Shown here: positions 46,270-57,606 of the stretch, in pieces
Numbering within the stretch: position 1 is the stretch's first letter
Layout: the number at the start of each line of letters is the position of its first letter
Assembly: GCA_003194525.1 (NCBI GenBank)
Contig: NBIV01000045.1
Coordinates: 186,001 to 250,000 of the forward strand
DNA length: 64,000 nt
Origin: Gracilariopsis chorda
Taxonomy: Eukaryota; Rhodophyta; Florideophyceae; Gracilariales; Gracilariaceae
Direction: 5' to 3'
Translations under genes and position numbers: made by a program
Notes under the pieces: generated by a model
The model's database searches: none
The model's input: only the letters and a program-made list of their open reading frames with translations
What the model was told of the DNA's origin: nothing

Positions 46270-48462
46270 GTCGAAAAAGCAATGATTTTGTTTCCTGGTC
46301 ATCTAGAGACTATCGATCACTACGTGCAGTCTATGCCGGAGGATGAAGAACGATCACAAAACGCTCCTACTCAGCACATACTAGGAATCAGTGTAGACGT
46401 CGCATCACACAACGATGTTTGTTTCGATAAGACAAACCCAACAAAAATGGGCGAACTACAGATGGTTAACGGAATCAGATCAATGGTGACAACACATATC
46501 AGACTTCCAGACCCTTCAAACCCTGTAGATCAATCGCAAAACGTAAGCGGATATTGCTCGCCGTCACCTGGTGGCAAGAGTCAAGTATTCCGCACACCGT
46601 GGACAGGTATTAGAACCGGCAAAATTACCTTTTCGAGGTATTATGGAGGTACTCCCTCTGATCGCTACTCATCGCACACTGCAAGTCCAGATATTGTGAA
46701 GACAAACATTGACCACCACGCTGCATGTCACGACGCAAGCTCAAAGAGAAGTCCATCACAAAACTACGTCGATTCTTATGGAACTGACTCTGGGGAAAAG
46801 ACAGAACTTACAGCTGAAAATGACGAAGGACGGTCTCAATTCGCCACAGAAGGTGAATCTATTCAAGGGCAAGACGAACTGAATTTCTCTTCTTAATCAA
46901 TTGCTGCAGGAAGCAAGGCACTGTTTTCAGCTGCTTTGTCAACTATTGGTACTACTGGACGCGCTACCTATCAGTACCTTCATTTCAGGAATGAATATAT
47001 GTTGGAGGTGGCAGTAGAATCTGTTCATGATGCTGAGGCTGCATTACCGAACACTCCTTCAGTTCCCCATCCGTAACATGCCCAGTTCTCACGAATTCCA
47101 CGAAGTATCGCTTAGTCTGCGAGCAGTAAAATGAGCAGTACTCCCTTGAATGATCCCACGGGAACAGTTCAATCTGCTGATGAATCTGGAGATAAAACCA
47201 GCTCTTAGAAGGCCGATCTTTGGAAGCTATTCACGACAGTTTCGAAACCTCCGATTCTCTAGAGGTCTGCACAGATGTAGAACAGGAACTGTCGTCTTCA
47301 AAAAGTAGTGAGAACAGCCACGACAGCGACAATACACCAGAGGTACCGCAGGACGCGAAGATTACACTTCCGCCGGCCGCAGAATTTGATTCATGTGTTA
47401 GAGAAGCACCAAACCTACTGCCAATATTACTGGTATTGAAGATATATTGAGATCCGCCAACACAAATGCAGATCGTGAACAAGCGGCACTGGAGCAGCAG
47501 ACATCAATTAGCGAGGTACAAAACTCACAAGTAGATGTAACAGGAGATAATGAAGGATCTAGAGCCCTTTTAACGTTTTTGTCATGTGTTTCTGACGAAT
47601 TCAAAGCTCAGTATAGCCTTGAAGATGACAGTGATGGCTTAGAACCCCCATTAATGGTTCAGATATTCAAAATCAACAAGATGCGGTAGCCGAGCTCTTT
47701 CCAAAACTCCCTGACAAGAGTAATGCGGAAGAAGGCGGTGCAGCTACTCCAAACAAATATGGAAACTTGTTCGACATTGAAAGTTCTACGTATCATGGAG
47801 AAGAATCATAGATCACAGAAACTGCTCTAAGATCAGCTGAGAACGCAAACATGAGTTTGATGCACGAATTGCCACTGAAAACAGTGATGGGTACCGTTCT
47901 ATCATCGTCCTGTTTCTTAGCAGAATGGAAGTTCGCGCGTCACAAGAAATAGCGATTGAAACGTAGACAGGAAGTGCAAGGCAAGAGAAATGAAGAAGTG
48001 CGTGACCTACACCAAGAGTTGAAGAAGCGAATGTGGACCTTAAATCTTGAACGAACTCGAATTGTAGAAGAGAAGCGAAGGCTTGATTCAGAAATCATGG
48101 CATTGGAGGTTTCCTATCAGAAAGAAAGCAATACGGTCTTTGAACTACTTGAGACAGAAATCGACACCCGACTCTTGACGCTTCAAAATTTATAGGACAA
48201 AGAGCGCATGGAACTTTTGTTGCGTAGTGAGTTACGCGAAGAGTTGGGAAAAAGAATAATCGATGTAGAGGATTTCATCAATAGTTATCAGCAGCTGAAA
48301 AGCGAAGAGGATCATCAAGAAGACCAAGAGGAAGAAGAAATATATCAAAGCATTCCTGGAAAGAATGATTTACAGGAAGAGCATGTCATAAATGAAGAGC
48401 AAGTAGAGTTCTGTCTTATTACGAATGCGTTGAGCACTTCTGTCAGCAAGACGGCATCATGA
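46270..48462 (+). pseudogene. decayed acidic coiled-coil protein gene
   Basis: Coding-like text spread over several plus-strand readings: 46198-46896 (Ser/Asp/Thr-rich), 47220-47450, 47447-47689, 47956-48195 and 48208-48462. The first is open to a stop at 46894-46896. Later parts are acidic (DVEQELSSSKSSENSHDSDN) and end in a strong coiled coil (EVRDLHQELKKRMWTLNLER, IVEEKRRLDSEIMALEV) and an acidic tail (EEDHQEDQEEEEIYQS). In-frame stops and frame changes separate the pieces; unrecognised introns may explain some. No known domain seen. It ends 78 bp before the gypsy B LTR. Confidence 0.4.
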
Positions 48463-48540
48463 CAAAATTACTCTCAGCGAGAGGATAAGAAGAGCCACCG
48501 TAGTTCTACACCTGTGGATTTTAAGTGAAGAGTTTCAGAG

Positions 48541-48934
48541 TGTTGTATAATACAGCCAGCGATTACGCGTCTGTCGCAGAAATAGGCTTGCAAATGTGCC
48601 CCGCCTACTGTTTTCTACGCAAATGCGTTCAGAGCATACCGTACTTAATTGTATTGGTTGTGCGATGATAGCAATATCTTGTATCTTCAATAGCCCACAT
48701 CAGGCTGCGCAAGCTATCGTTTGGTCGAGTCAGTGTCAACTGACCCGGCAGGTGCTTATAAAGGCTATCCGAATTCTCGGATGGCCACTCATGAGAGGAG
48801 GCAACTCTCGTTGAGTGTACCCACTGTTGTTCCCCTGCGCTCGTCACTACAGCATTTGCACCCTTTTCGTGGCATCTTTCACCGTATTGCCTGCCGTTTT
48901 CGTTCTTTTCAGAACCGTACTCCAGTACTTAACA
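48541..48934 (+). repeat. 5' LTR of gypsy B
   Basis: 394 bp, starts TGTTGTATAATACAGCC and ends CCAGTACTTAACA. Contains a TATAAAG-type box (CTTATAAAGGC near 48756). Confidence 0.92.
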
Positions 48935-48991
48935 GACAAGCGCTTTGTTCTTAAAGAGCAAAATGTCTGTAGTACTGTTCAAAGTGCGATA

Positions 48992-49576
48992 ATGACTACC
49001 TCCAACTACGGTTTTGTTGCTGTCATTCAACCCCCGCAACTGAAATCTGTAGATCAACCGGCTCTGATCAAATTCGAGACGGCCTTCGCTGCATACAGAG
49101 CCAAGGTCGAAGACGTGAACAGAGATCGCGATGAAGATGCTAAATTAACAGTTGCCACGGTAAAGGATTGTGTGGAACCAAATGTATTACACGGCTTATG
49201 TGTTATGGGCGACATCGAAGCTGCTCAAACTCTTGAATATGGTACTTTGGACAAAGTACAGGCTCAGTTTGAAAGAGCTTCTAGCTCATCCCCGAAACAC
49301 CTCGCTGAGCGTATCGATGCTGCACTTCGCATAGTCTCCTTAAAAATGAGCAAAGAAGCCCCTGATGGTAGTGTATCAAACTTTATTATTTCAGTGATTA
49401 CTGCGTTGGACCAGAACAACGCTTCAGAAATATTGAAGGACACTCACCTGGCAAAGAAGTTTCTTGACCGCCTTGTCGGGAAGTTTCAACCCGACGTACT
49501 GCAGGAACGCATTCAAATGATGAGGAGGGCATGGGAAAGAAGAACAGCTTGCAACTATAAAGCTTTTCAGAGATGA
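48992..49576 (+). pseudogene. gypsy B Gag (fossil)
   Basis: Reading from MTTSNYGFVAVIQPPQLKSV: a short helical Gag (FETAFAAYRAKVEDVNRD, DIEAAQTLEYGTLDKVQ) of the type found in gypsy elements of oomycetes and algae. A nearby continuation lies in another frame. Confidence 0.65.
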
Positions 49577-49922
49577 GGTATCCAACATCGCTCTCGAATT
49601 TTCTCTGACGGAAACTGCACGAGCACGTGTTAGTCCACGTAAAAGCCGTAGTTTTTGTGAACACAGCAAAGCAAACACCGAAGTTGTTGGTACCGGAAAC
49701 CCGAAGATAACATCTAACGCAGATCCTGCGGTGTCAAACAGTCGTACCAGTGAGCGGAAAGACACAGAATGGAATAAGCCGTGTCTTAATGAGGACTGTG
49801 AAGGTGTTCATTGTCTCAAGGACTGTCACTTTACCTCTCCCGAGAAAAAGAAGTAACGTTTCGAGAAGCATTATGGAAATAAGAAGACTAAGAAAGCCAA
49901 GACGGTTACAGGTGTATCTAAC

Positions 49923-52900
49923 GTGACGACAAAAGACCCAGATGGAAATGAAGGACGTTTCAGGGTAGCATTGGAAGACACTGTGTTTGAAAGAGTTCTT
50001 GGAGACTCTGGTGCAGATTTCAGCGCAATCGATGCGAAGACGTTTGACAAGGTACAAGCGGCGGTTCAAGATATCAGAGTCAAGGCTTTGCCAACTCCAC
50101 TGACCCTTGAAGGTGCTTTCAATTCAAAGGGTATTTTATCATCCATACGATTCGAGAATTAGAGGCCGTTGGTGCCATATACAAAAACCCTTCCGCTCGT
50201 TGGGCCTCGCCTGCCCTTGCAGTGCCGAAGCCCGGACCTACCAAAGTACGGTTCACTGTGGATCTGCGCGGACCCAACGCAAGCAACATACCGATTCAGT
50301 CCGCAATGCCACACCTTGAGTCCAAGTTCCAGGACATTTCAGGAAGCACTTGCTTCGCAAATATCGACCTAACGCATGTTGGCAAGTTCCTCTGTCTCCG
50401 GAATCACAGGAAATGATGTCGATTCAAACTCCACTCGGCGTATACTCCTTTAAACGTCTTCTAAAAGGTGGTAGTGACTCCGGAAATCACTTCCAAGCAG
50501 TATTGTGTGAAAAATTCGACGGACACGTCGACAAGATGCTTCAATGGATAGATGATTTTCTCTTCTACGCGAACAACGAAGAAGAGCCCCTCAACAATAT
50601 CCAATCTTTCCTTGTTGTCTGCAAGGAAACAAGACTCAAGATACATGCAGAAAAGTCAACTCTATTTGCACACCAGGTCCAGTTCTGCAGAAGGATCATT
50701 TCGGCACAAGGTATAGAGTATGATCCACGACATTTAAGCACATTGGTGTCCATGAAGACCCCCAAAATGGCAAGTGAACTCCAACTGTTCGTATGCGCTA
50801 CGAACTGGATGCGTAACGCAATCCCTGCCTACGCCGAGCGAATTGCTTCACTGCACGCTCTACTCGAGGAATGTTATTCCAAAGTCGGTAAGAGAACCAA
50901 GCAAGCAGTTCACAACCTTTCCCTTGGCACCTCATGGAGCGCCGCCACACATGACTCAGCTTTCGCTGACATCAAAGATCAATTAGCCGCTTCGGTCAAG
51001 CTTGCGTACCCAAAATTCAAGCACATCCTATGTCTCTTCACAGCTGCCTCAGAGACTCACTGGGCAGCCATTCTCACCCAGGTTCTATACAAATATCGGA
51101 CCAAAAGTATCGAGGAACAACCACACGAGCCTCTCTGTTTCCTTTCTGGAGCATTCTCAGGATCAGCAGTCAACTGGTCCGTTCCAGAGAAGGAAGGCTA
51201 CGCGATCGTAGAAGCAATGTGTCGATTAGACTACCTGGTTCTGGGCCATGATGTAAATATCTTCACTGATCACGCTAATCTGGTATATCTTTTCGACCCT
51301 TACGGACGCAATCCAGGAATGGCAAGACACATAGCAAGCAAATTAATGCGTTGGGCAATCAAATTAAGCGCATTTAGATACGTTTTGGAGCATTTACCCG
51401 GAGAAAGAAACGTTTGGGCAGATATGTTGACCCTGTGGGCTGTGAGATCCAGTTGTGCAGTACGCGCTGTATACGTTCCACGCGCCATGGCCTTGATGTA
51501 CGCACCCATCAATCCAGGAGTAGACTCAAAATTTGACTGGCCAAATTTGAAGGACATTCGGCAGGCACAGGAACGCTCCGCCGAGTCACCGCCAACTGGG
51601 TTCACGACTACCAATGAGGGAGTTCAGAACTGGAATGGTGCCTTTAGGATCCCGAGTGATGAAGATCTGCTCAAGTTGGGAATACTCATTGCAGCGCGCA
51701 CTGGTCATGGCGGTCATAGAGCTTTCAATGTAACTGCCACCGCAGTTAAGGCTCATTTTTACTGGAAGGGTATGGACCATAACGTGAAGACGTTGTCGAC
51801 TCTTGTCTGCATTGCCTTTGCACGCAGTCTGGTAAGATTATTCCACGTCCCCTGGGCCACTCCATGCATGTAAATGAACCAAATGAACTTCTGTATTTTG
51901 ATTTCTGCTACATGTTTCCTGGTGAAGATGAGTTCCTGTACTTTTTAGTATTTAAGGACGATCATAGCGGATACGTATGGCTCACACCAGCTACCAAGAC
52001 CACTGCAGAAGTCGTCGCAAACGCAATGATTAAATGGTTTGCCGCTTTTGGCGTGGTACGAAAGTGGGTATCTGATAGAGGTTCACATTTCAAGAACCAA
52101 GTTATCAGATTTTTGCAAGAGAAGAGAAAGTCATCTCATCACTTTACACTCGCGTACTTTCCTTGGTCGAATGGAACGGTGGAAGTTCTGTGTCGAGAGC
52201 TGCTGAGGACATGTCGTGCGCTGCTTTCGGAATACCAACTGCCCCACAGCTGCTGGCCCAGTGTTTTGCCGGTTGTTCAGTCCATACTCAACAATTCGTC
52301 GCTGCATTGTCTTGGGAACCGATGCCCTTTGACATTCTTCACTGGTCACAAACAAGACTCTCCTATGACTGCAATCACGCGCAGGATAGGTAAGAAGACA
52401 AAATTTCTCAACATTGATGACGTACGACGACTGCAGCTGAGACAAATTGAAGATATGCAGTGCGCATTGAACAACATGCATAAGGATGTCGCAATCCGAT
52501 CTGGTAAGAAACGTGGACAAGCAGTCGACCATCACAATCGTAAGACTAATGTCCATCCTATTAATTTTACCGAAGGGGACTTTGTTTTGCGCGGGGTTCA
52601 ACAACGCGATCACACTCGTAAGCCGTCTTTAAAGTCGCTTGGCCCATAATGCGTCACAAAATGCCGGTTTGGATACATCTTTCTCATAAAGTCTCTCGTG
52701 GATGGATCGACAATGGAGGTTCATGGTCGTCGTCTGAAGTTCTTTCGTAATAAGGATTTTGAAGTCACAGAAGAACTACTGGGCCATCTTGCGTATCAAC
52801 AAGGCGAAATGCTTGTAATAGATCGCTTCCTTGATCTAAGAAGGCAGAAAGGAACTACGGAAGTATTGCTAAAGGGGCATAGTTTTGCGGTCGACGAGAC

Positions 52901-53018
52901 TGATTGGGTTTCTGTTGAGTCTCTGCAACAGGACGTTCCAGCTATGGTACAAGAGAACCTGACGGAAGTATCTACAGCGGGATCTCCACGACAACGCGCT
53001 ATCGCTGACCATCTCTGA
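49923..53018 (+). pseudogene. gypsy B Pol (fossil)
   Basis: Protease (VLGDSGADFSAIDAKTF), RT (TKVRFTVDLRGPNASNIPIQ; MLQWIDDFLFYAN with the DD box), thumb/RNase H (LQLFVCATNWMRNAIP; CLFTAASETHWAAILTQVL), a HLPGERNVWADMLTLW block typical of this lineage, integrase zinc region (GHGGHRAFNVTATAVKAHFY), integrase core (LVFKDDHSGYVWLTPATKTT; WVSDRGSHFKNQVIRFLQ) and a chromodomain-like end (LVIDRFLDLRRQKGTTEVLL). The largest pieces are 50350-51873 and 51864-52649. Confidence 0.85.
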
Positions 53019-53047
53019 GTAATCAAGTGGGGTTGTCACCTACTTAA

Positions 53048-53062
53048 CCCTTTTGAACCGAA
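53048..53062 (+). repeat. left terminal inverted repeat, piggyBac copy 1
   Basis: CCCTTTTGAACCGAA directly after TTAA. It matches the right end inverted at 14 of 15 positions, and begins CCC as in known piggyBac elements. Confidence 0.85.
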
Positions 53063-53070
53063 ACGATTAT

Positions 53071-53174
53071 CGCTACTATACTAGCGTTAAGGTGAAAGCC
53101 TTATTGGCTTGCGACGAAAACAACTGGTTCTCTGCTCGCCAGGTGTCTTCAAAGCTTAAAGCTAGTATACTAGC
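53071..53174. repeat. subterminal palindromes, left end of piggyBac copy 1
   Basis: CGCTACTATACTAGCGTTAA (53071-53090) and GCTAGTATACTAGC (53161-53174, perfect palindrome, again followed by GTTAA). The right end carries the related perfect palindrome GCTACTATAGTAGC at 57552-57565. Likely transposase-binding sites; that is inference. Confidence 0.65.
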
Positions 53175-53360
53175 GTTAAAGATTACTTTGTCCTCATTGG
53201 CTTTCAAATGATTCTATGATGATGACAACCAATTAGAACAGTCTATATAGGGAGATATGAGCCACAATCAGAGCGCTCTTTGCCACCCGCATGTTATTGC
53301 AAATTAATGCATAATGCAGAACAACGAGACACAACTTGAAGCCTCATAACGCAGTCAAAA

Positions 53361-55445
53361 GTGCCCCGAAATAGACAGACTACCGCCAAATATAGTGACC
53401 CAATCTTACATCTCACATCCGCTGTTGGTATGTTTGCAAAACTGAACGGTTCTACAGCTAACGCCACTGCAAAATTCAATGACGTAGAATGCAACTTTCA
53501 CGAAGCTGGTGAAATAGACTGGCAGAAAACGGACTACGAACAGTTTCTGGTCATTTCTTTGGGCGCAGCTGAAAAACAATCTGTATACGATACAGTACCG
53601 TATTGCTCTTCGTGGCGCAACAGAAGTGGGTTATATTTGACAATGTCAGAACTTATACAACGTACTTATGCTCACAGGGGTGAACTGGGATTGCTTGGGT
53701 TATTCTTGAATGGATCCTTTTTAGAAAGTGTACGTGAGTGGACGAGTAAAGAACTTGTAAAGCGTGGGCAGAGAAGTAAGGCATTGAGAATGGACGAACT
53801 ATTTGCATATCTTTGGCTGGAACTAGCTACATCTATACATCGTCTCAATCATCTTCGAGATTACTGGTCCAATTTAGACCTCTTAGGGATACCATTTTTC
53901 AAACAGACTATGGGACGGGATAAGTTTATGAACATCCGAGCTTCGCTCCGTCTTTATCCTTGGTATGATCCCGATGCTGCCGTTCTTGACCCGTTGAGGC
54001 ACGGCCGTCAGCTTCTTGAACATTTTGCAAGAAATGCACCTACAATTGCGGTTCCTGTTGGTGTGAGTTCTCTTGACGAAAACACAGTACGATGTAAAGG
54101 TCGTACTGGGGCCCGATCTTATATGAAATCGAAACCGGTCAAGTTTGGGATTCGCTTTTACGCTGTGTTGGGTTGGTTACACCCATATTTACATAGCGTG
54201 CAAGATAATGTTTCTGGAAATAAGTCAGGTCAATCGCCTGTACAGCGATACACATATACATTTAGAAATCTCCAAGGTGCTGTGGAACGAAAAGTGGACG
54301 GAACACTGGTTGCTAAATCTACTTTTTCGGCGTTATGGTGCGCCCAAATGGCGCATCAGACACAACTGCACCCTACACCTTCTTGTGGACGTTTGATGGT
54401 GATGGACGACTTCTACACACGCCACGTCCTTGCCCGTCAGTTACTTTGCCTTAGCGATGGGGAGTGCGGAGTTTTGGGTACTGTTCGTTTTACCAACATT
54501 GACGGAATGAACAGACCAGCGCTGAAAGAGGCCATCGAGAGCCTCTAACATGCAAATCGTGGTGACTGGCGTTTAGTTCAAGTGTTACAGAGACACGGTA
54601 GCGCAAACATGCCGGTAACAGTCGCAGAGAAAACAGGGTTTGTCGTTTTCAAAGACAGAGCAGTTGTGTCGTTTTACTAAAATGATCTCGCAGATACGCC
54701 AAGGTTACGCATTCACGCTCTGGATCCACATGCTGTTACATGCGTGCACGGACTTGCGCCTTTACAAAGTTGGGTTGGACATGAATCTGTACGGCGAACA
54801 ACCTTACAAGTTCCTGGAATTATCGTTGCTTACAGCCTTTTTATGAATGCTGTAGACAGGTTCGATCAATTTCGATCGACTTCGGTGACGTTGAGAAAGA
54901 AGAAGCGAGTTTCAATGAGCCTTCTTACCTTCATCCTGGATGCGAGTATTATCAACGCCTACGCGTTATTGAACGCAATCAGCAAGAGAGGAGACACTAT
55001 TATTGACCTTCAAGTCATGAAACAGAGGATAATCAAACAGCTTGTATCGGACCACGTTACATACCAACAACAAAGAGCGTCAATTTTGTCATCTACATGC
55101 CGTGAAGACGCTGCTTGTCTTCGTGTCAGGCAAGGTGGGGAAAGAAGAGACCATCATATTTTGCTCGAAACTGAGGGCAAGCGTAGCCTACGGTGTTTGC
55201 TGTGCAAAGCCCTGTCAAGATCTAACCCAGGGTACACTATCTACTCCTGTACGGAGTGCAAGTGTGGATTCCACGTCAATTGCTTCGCACTTTTCCATCA
55301 GAAAGAGGCGTTCCGAACTGTTCGTCCTGATATATATAACGCAGTGAAATCTGCCGAGGTTATACTGTCATCCTCATTACATCGCAATAGAAGAAACAAA
55401 GTTACCGCAACTCTGAAAACCGTCCGACTGCTGTACAAGAAGTAA
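53361..55445 (+). pseudogene. piggyBac transposase (DDE_Tnp_1_7), nearly intact, copy 1
   Basis: One frame runs through about 694 codons with only two in-frame TAA stops (54546-54548, 54678-54680). The frame opens at a GTG (53361); the first in-frame ATG is 53430, so the true start is unclear and might lie in an upstream exon. Domains: N-terminal helical region (1-130), DDE core with D239 (SSLDENTV then KGRTGARSYMKSKPVKFG), D349 (LMVMDDFYTRHVLA) and D499 (NAVDRFDQFRS), then a C-terminal Cys-rich finger (CLLCKALSRSNPG, YSCTECKCGFHVNCFALFHQ, about 610-650). All three catalytic Asp are present. Piggybac enzymes cut and paste at TTAA, which agrees with the element's ends. Confidence 0.9.
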
Positions 55446-55467
55446 AACTATTGTTTTTGAACCCCAT

Positions 55468-56765
55468 TTACGCACTACATTCATCTGGCCAAAGTCGTCT
55501 GATTCCTTCCAATGCGCATCGCGGTATTTGAACTCGTTTCCCATTCCTTAGGAAGCCATGTCTTTCGTACGTGAACGCCTTATACGCAGATTTCCGTGCA
55601 TGGTTATTGTCCTTTTTTTGCTTTACCAAAAGCAGGATAACAATGTGCTACTTTCTCGACGACTGTCGGACCTAGCTGCATCCAGTAGCACGGAGTTCCA
55701 CAACAGAAGTGGCACGCAATGTCCTCATTGTGAATGGTAATAGGCGGAAAGAAACGCAGTACTGCGTTTACTTCAACGGTGCTCGAATCATTTGTGGGCT
55801 CAAGGGCCATTGAAGTGCAACGCCCTCAGGGAGGGATTCTTGGTACTTGATCGTTTTCCCGATATTATCGGTTGTGTAGTGTGTGTATGAATTACGCCCG
55901 ACAATGGTTGGTATGGACACGTGGGACACGGGTTTGGGTCAATTGGCGGTTGGCCACAGTAGTGGATGTTGCCACGAAATGTGGAGTATTTTAGTTAATA
56001 TTATTTATTATCTTCACACCCATTTCTGGGAAGCTAGTACTTAGTGCGACGGCGCACTGCCGTCGCACCAGAAAACCTTCCCCAACAAGGGACCCCAACC
56101 TGGGGAATTGGCTCTAGTTGTTGCCGCTTGCGCGCGTGCTCTACTCCTCCTTGGAGGGAAACGCCGTAAACCACGGGACATCTAACCCCCTTGCAAATCT
56201 AAAGGGACCCATCACTGGGAGTATAATTGTTCCAATTGCATTGGTGTTTCGCCCTGTATAGGGAGTCCTGTCCACCGGCATCGCCGTTCGTCCCCGTTGC
56301 TCTCGCTACTCACTTCGCCCTCTCTTCCTCCTTTTCGCCCTTCCTTTTTCCTTTTTTTAAGGTAGCACCTCCCGCTATCCGCGGCCCTCGTGTGCGCATC
56401 CGCTCACACACCCCCACTTACGTGGAAACATACCTCTACTGAGGATCACACCCCGCTCACGCGGATACAGATTCTTCGCCTCCACCTCCCTGCGCAATTC
56501 GCGACAGGTGTCCCTGGTCTTACAAACTAACTTCGCCGTGACACCTCTGGGAGGGCTCTACCCAACTGGGTTCAACTCGTGAGAGGAAGACCCCGAACTT
56601 CTTTCGGTGTTTTGCCTCTTTTGGGCATTGCACCACAGCCATATTGCAGTTTGCGGTTTCTTGTGAAGTCGCATACTGGAGTTTCGATGTGTGGCTCTCA
56701 TGTAAGCGGCACGCGCAATGTGATGCTTTGATGGAGTTGCCAAGACAAAGTTGGAAGTGGCTCAT
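55468..56765 (-). pseudogene. piggyBac accessory ORF2, copy 1, split by a solo LTR
   Basis: Homologue of the intact ORF at 6879-7391, convergent to the transposase and ending 22 bp from it. The part after the insertion reads ITIHNEDIACHFCCGTPCYW MQLGPTVVEKVA (55740-55650), and after one frame change in a run of seven A near 55613 it continues AYKAFTYERHGFLRNGKR to a stop at 55468. The part before the insertion (56765-56643) has SKLQYATSQETANCNMA, matching LNIIQFMPQETRTCSLS of copy 2. The solo LTR sits between them. The Cys pattern C-x2-C-x4-C and the WMQ block are kept. Confidence 0.75.
55811..56637 (-). mobile_element. solo gypsy A LTR (fossil)
   Basis: 827 bp, TG...CA on the minus strand (starts TGTGGTGCAATGCCC, ends GTTGCACTTCA), flanked by the 5-bp target duplication GCCAT (55806-55810, 56638-56642). 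It aligns over its whole length with the gypsy A LTR at 20695-21491. Such solo LTRs arise by recombination between the two LTRs of an element. It lies within accessory ORF2 of piggyBac copy 1. Confidence 0.9.
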
Positions 56766-56799
56766 GTTTGGTTCCTGTTTGTTTTATTGCAGAACATGG

Positions 56800-57350
56800 T
56801 TTCCAGCTTGCACGGCGAACAACGGCAGCACGGCGACGGCTGCAAAGCGGCAACGCAAAGCGGTAGCACAGTAGCAGCGCACAGCGACAGCGCAGCAGCG
56901 GCTCACAGCCGTAGCTTAGTGGCGGCGCACAGCGGCTGCAGCAGCGCAAGGCCACAGCGGCTGCGCCCGGTTACAACGGCGGTGCCCAGTTACAGTCACG
57001 GCGCCCGGTTACAGTGGCGGCGCACCCCCACAGCGGTAACGCCGTGCTACATCGGTGGCGCACGACGGAAGCGGCGGGCCTCGGTTACAGCAGTAGTGCG
57101 CGGTCAAAGCGCCAGTGCACGGCTGCAGCAGCTGCAGCGACCGCGCGTGCCGGCAGCCGCAAAGCGTGGCGGCAGCCGCGCGAGGTTGCGGTGGCGCGAA
57201 GCCGCGGAGGCGCGCAATGCTGTGCGTTTGGCGCGTGGGCGCGCGACTGCATGCGGCAAGGCAGGTGCGTAAGAGTTTGCGGCTGCGTATGGCGTAAAAG
57301 CGGTGTGAGCGTGGACGGCGCGGCGGCGCAGCTGCTGGCGATCCAGTGGA
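56800..57350. repeat. GC-rich degenerate tandem repeat
   Basis: About 550 bp of degenerate units built from GCGGC, GCACAGC, CAGCGG and GCGGTTACAG, clearly richer in G+C than its surroundings. It lies between the 5' end of ORF2 and the right end of piggyBac copy 1. The matching interval in copy 2 is only about 270 bp, so the tract was gained or expanded in this copy. Long open frames on both strands are a by-product of the composition. Confidence 0.7.
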
Positions 57351-57396
57351 GGTTTGGTAGGAGAGCACTCGAAGGTACAAGTGATGGTATCCAATT

Positions 57397-57439
57397 GCGG
57401 TGGTGTGTGAAATTTTGAGAAGACTTCACACTCCACCGC
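57397..57439. repeat. strong hairpin near right end of piggyBac copy 1
   Basis: GCGGTGGTGTGTGAA and TTCACACTCCACCGC form a 15-bp stem with one mismatch and a 13-base loop. Confidence 0.6.
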
Positions 57440-57576
57440 GCTGCGCAGAAGTCATCATATTGTGTGTTATGGCTCTTGCAGAATGCATCGGACGGTAATT
57501 GATTGAATCTTGAGGTTACAAGCGCTCCATTACAATTGGATAGTTCTTATTGCTACTATAGTAGCGTTTAGAATTC

Positions 57577-57591
57577 TTCGGCTCAAAAGGG
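57577..57591 (-). repeat. right terminal inverted repeat, piggyBac copy 1
   Basis: TTCGGCTCAAAAGGG, one mismatch to the inverted left end. GTAA follows, one base off TTAA. Confidence 0.85.
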
Positions 57592-57606
57592 GTAATTACG
57601 GGGCGC

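Larger units (their letters stand above)
53044..57596 (+). mobile_element. piggyBac DNA transposon, copy 1, with nested solo LTR
   Basis: The left end is TTAA (53044-53047) then CCCTTTTGAACCGAA. The right end is the inverted TTCGGCTCAAAAGGG (57577-57591), followed by GTAA in place of TTAA. Palindromic subterminal motifs lie inside both ends. It holds a transposase with two in-frame stops (53361-55445, +) and a convergent accessory ORF2 (55468-56765, -) that is split by a solo LTR (55811-56637). Without the solo LTR the element would be about 3.7 kb. It is inserted between the end of gypsy B pol and its 3' LTR. Confidence 0.85.

Noticed and set aside
55558-55740. 60-codon plus-strand ORF after the transposase
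   Set aside because: Antisense to accessory ORF2, which is conserved between two copies.
56700-57430. Several overlapping ORFs over 100 codons on both strands
   Set aside because: The GC-rich repeat has few stop codons in any frame; Ala/Arg/Pro-rich readings on both strands are a composition effect.
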